A DNA stretch of 64,000 nt from assembly GCA_023443225.1 (NCBI GenBank), contig JAEZVF010000060.1, positions 154,773 to 218,772 on the forward strand, read 5' to 3'. Each line of letters starts with the position of its first letter. Positions within the stretch are counted from its first letter, which is position 1. The notes below the pieces were generated by a model. That model ran no database searches and was not told where the DNA came from. It saw only the letters and a program-made list of their open reading frames with translations. Position numbers and translations under genes: made by a program. The DNA is from Bacillota bacterium (GTDB taxonomy: Bacteria > Bacillota > Clostridia > Lachnospirales > Lachnospiraceae). Shown one piece after another: positions 63,446 through 64,000 of the stretch.

Positions 63446-63871
63446 ATGGACAAAGTATCAGGGAGATTACAAGTATTTTTTGAAGAACCATTTTGGGTCG
63501 GAATCTTTGAACGAGTAGGCGATGGTAAATTATCCGTATGTAAAATTACATTTGGTAAGGAACCAAAAGACTATGAAATTCAAGAATTTGTTTTGAAAAA
63601 TTACTATAAACTTCTATTTAGTCCTTCTGTCGAGCCTGCAAAAGAAGTAAAGGAGCGAATTAATCCAAAACGTTTACAAAGAGAAGTTAAGAAGCAAATT
63701 TCCAATGTAGGTATTGCTACTAAATCGCAACAAGCTTTGAAGCTTCAGCAGGAGCAGGGGAAAATTGAAAGAAAGACTCGTTCTAGTCAACAGCGTGAAG
63801 CAGAGAAGCAATTTCAATTTGAACTCAAACAGAAGAAAAAACGAGAGAAACATAGGGGGCTGTCGCTTTAA
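63446..63871 (+). CDS. yjdF: YjdF-family protein
   Basis: A 141-residue basic protein of the YjdF family (DUF2992). The N-terminal half GRLQVFFEEPFWVGIFERVGDGKLSVCKITFGKEPKDYEIQEFVLKNYYKL (quoted in part: EPFWVGIFERVGDGKLSVCK) is the family core; the C-terminal half is a charged coiled-coil-like tail rich in Lys, Gln and Glu (KQISNVGIATKSQQALKLQQE). The biochemical role is unknown; the riboswitch suggests a response to azaaromatic compounds. ATG 63446 follows AAAGGAGGG with 6-nt spacing, within the riboswitch expression platform, so ligand could control translation. Its stop lies in a terminator stem. Confidence 0.92.
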   Translation: MDKVSGRLQVFFEEPFWVGIFERVGDGKLSVCKITFGKEPKDYEIQEFVLKNYYKLLFSPSVEPAKEVKERINPKRLQREVKKQISNVGIATKSQQALKLQQEQGKIERKTRSSQQREAEKQFQFELKQKKKREKHRGLSL

Positions 63872-63906
63872 CGATTGAAAAATCGTGAAGCGGCAGCTTC
63901 TTTTTG
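63858..63906 (+). terminator. Intrinsic terminator of yjdF
   Basis: GGCTGTCGCTTTAACGATT (63858-63876) pairs with AATCGTGAAGCGGCAGCT (63880-63897) with few mismatches around a GAAA loop, followed by T-rich sequence. The yjdF stop codon is inside the 5' arm. The final 90 nt of the window show nothing identifiable. Confidence 0.88.
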
Positions 63907-64000
63907 GTCTAAAAATGTAATCTCTCTATCTGTAGCAGCCCAATTTAAACGGTATTTGTTAAAAATAACGTACCTTAAGAGACCTGCAAACAGGCCTTGA

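Noticed and set aside
1..64000. CRISPR arrays, tRNA/rRNA genes, transposases, prophage or attachment sites
   Set aside because: I found no regularly spaced repeats, cloverleaf sequences or integrase/transposase frames; the only repeats seen are the dyad elements and the large palindrome.

Overview
The window looks like chromosome from an anaerobic, low-GC, spore-former-type Firmicute of the Lachnospiraceae / Clostridium cluster XIVa (Lachnoclostridium phytofermentans-like). The basis is the strong AT bias, the AGGAGG-type ribosome binding sites, the clostridial S8 (CspB-like) protease, the xylooligosaccharide enzymes (GH43, GH120, GH8), the DUF6273, DUF4846 and YjdF families, and riboswitches typical of Firmicutes. 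Genus assignment is inference.

Region 1 (1-13 kb) is an anaerobic purine / urate-type catabolic cluster. A leftward operon ygeX-ygeY-ygeW diverges from a rightward run ssnA-ygfK-hyuA-ridA-TetR-D-aminoacylase. The set matches the E. coli ygeWXY-hyuA-ygfK-ssnA-xdhD locus almost gene for gene. RidA and an N-acyl-D-amino-acid deacylase-like amidohydrolase are additions. YgeX makes 2-aminoacrylate from diaminopropionate, and RidA is the known scavenger of 2-aminoacrylate, so that addition is chemically sensible.

Region 2 (13-36 kb) makes and matures the cofactor for the cluster's hydroxylase. It holds molybdate uptake (modABC), molybdopterin synthesis and handling (moaC, moaA, a MOSC protein, mogA, a MoeA-like protein, two MocA-type nucleotidyltransferases, a domain-swapped XdhC) and the selenium-dependent molybdenum hydroxylase set (selD, a LysR regulator, yqeC, yqeB, yedF, a FAD-less xanthine dehydrogenase, a DUF3343 carrier and an EF2568-type cysteine desulfurase). 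No selA, selB or tRNA-Sec is visible, so selD here fits the labile-selenium cofactor use rather than selenocysteine. A leftward pair (TDT-family transporter and C_GCAxxG_C_C protein) and a P-type ATPase behind a yybP-ykoY manganese riboswitch are interleaved.

Region 3 (36-54 kb) is transport and sensing: a branched-chain-amino-acid-type ABC operon (binding protein, two permeases, two ATPases) followed by a chemoreceptor and a DUF4846 protein; a GntR regulator facing a ribose-type ABC operon with two distinct permeases and a downstream amidohydrolase; then a ferrous iron operon feoA-feoA-feoB plus a Cys-rich membrane peptide, with its promoter between two Fur-box-like sites.

Region 4 (54-64 kb) is xylooligosaccharide use: GH43, GH120 and GH8 enzymes without signal peptides and an AraC regulator, interrupted by an S8 protease and a DUF6273 protein. 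It ends with a yjdF riboswitch and its yjdF gene.

Non-coding structure of note: a 243-nt nested palindrome between ygeY and ygeW, a three-copy dyad repeat of about 45 nt (one copy supplies an extended -10 in front of the cysteine desulfurase), two riboswitches, a perfect 12-bp GntR-type operator, and many intrinsic terminators. I saw no tRNA, rRNA, CRISPR array, transposase or phage genes.
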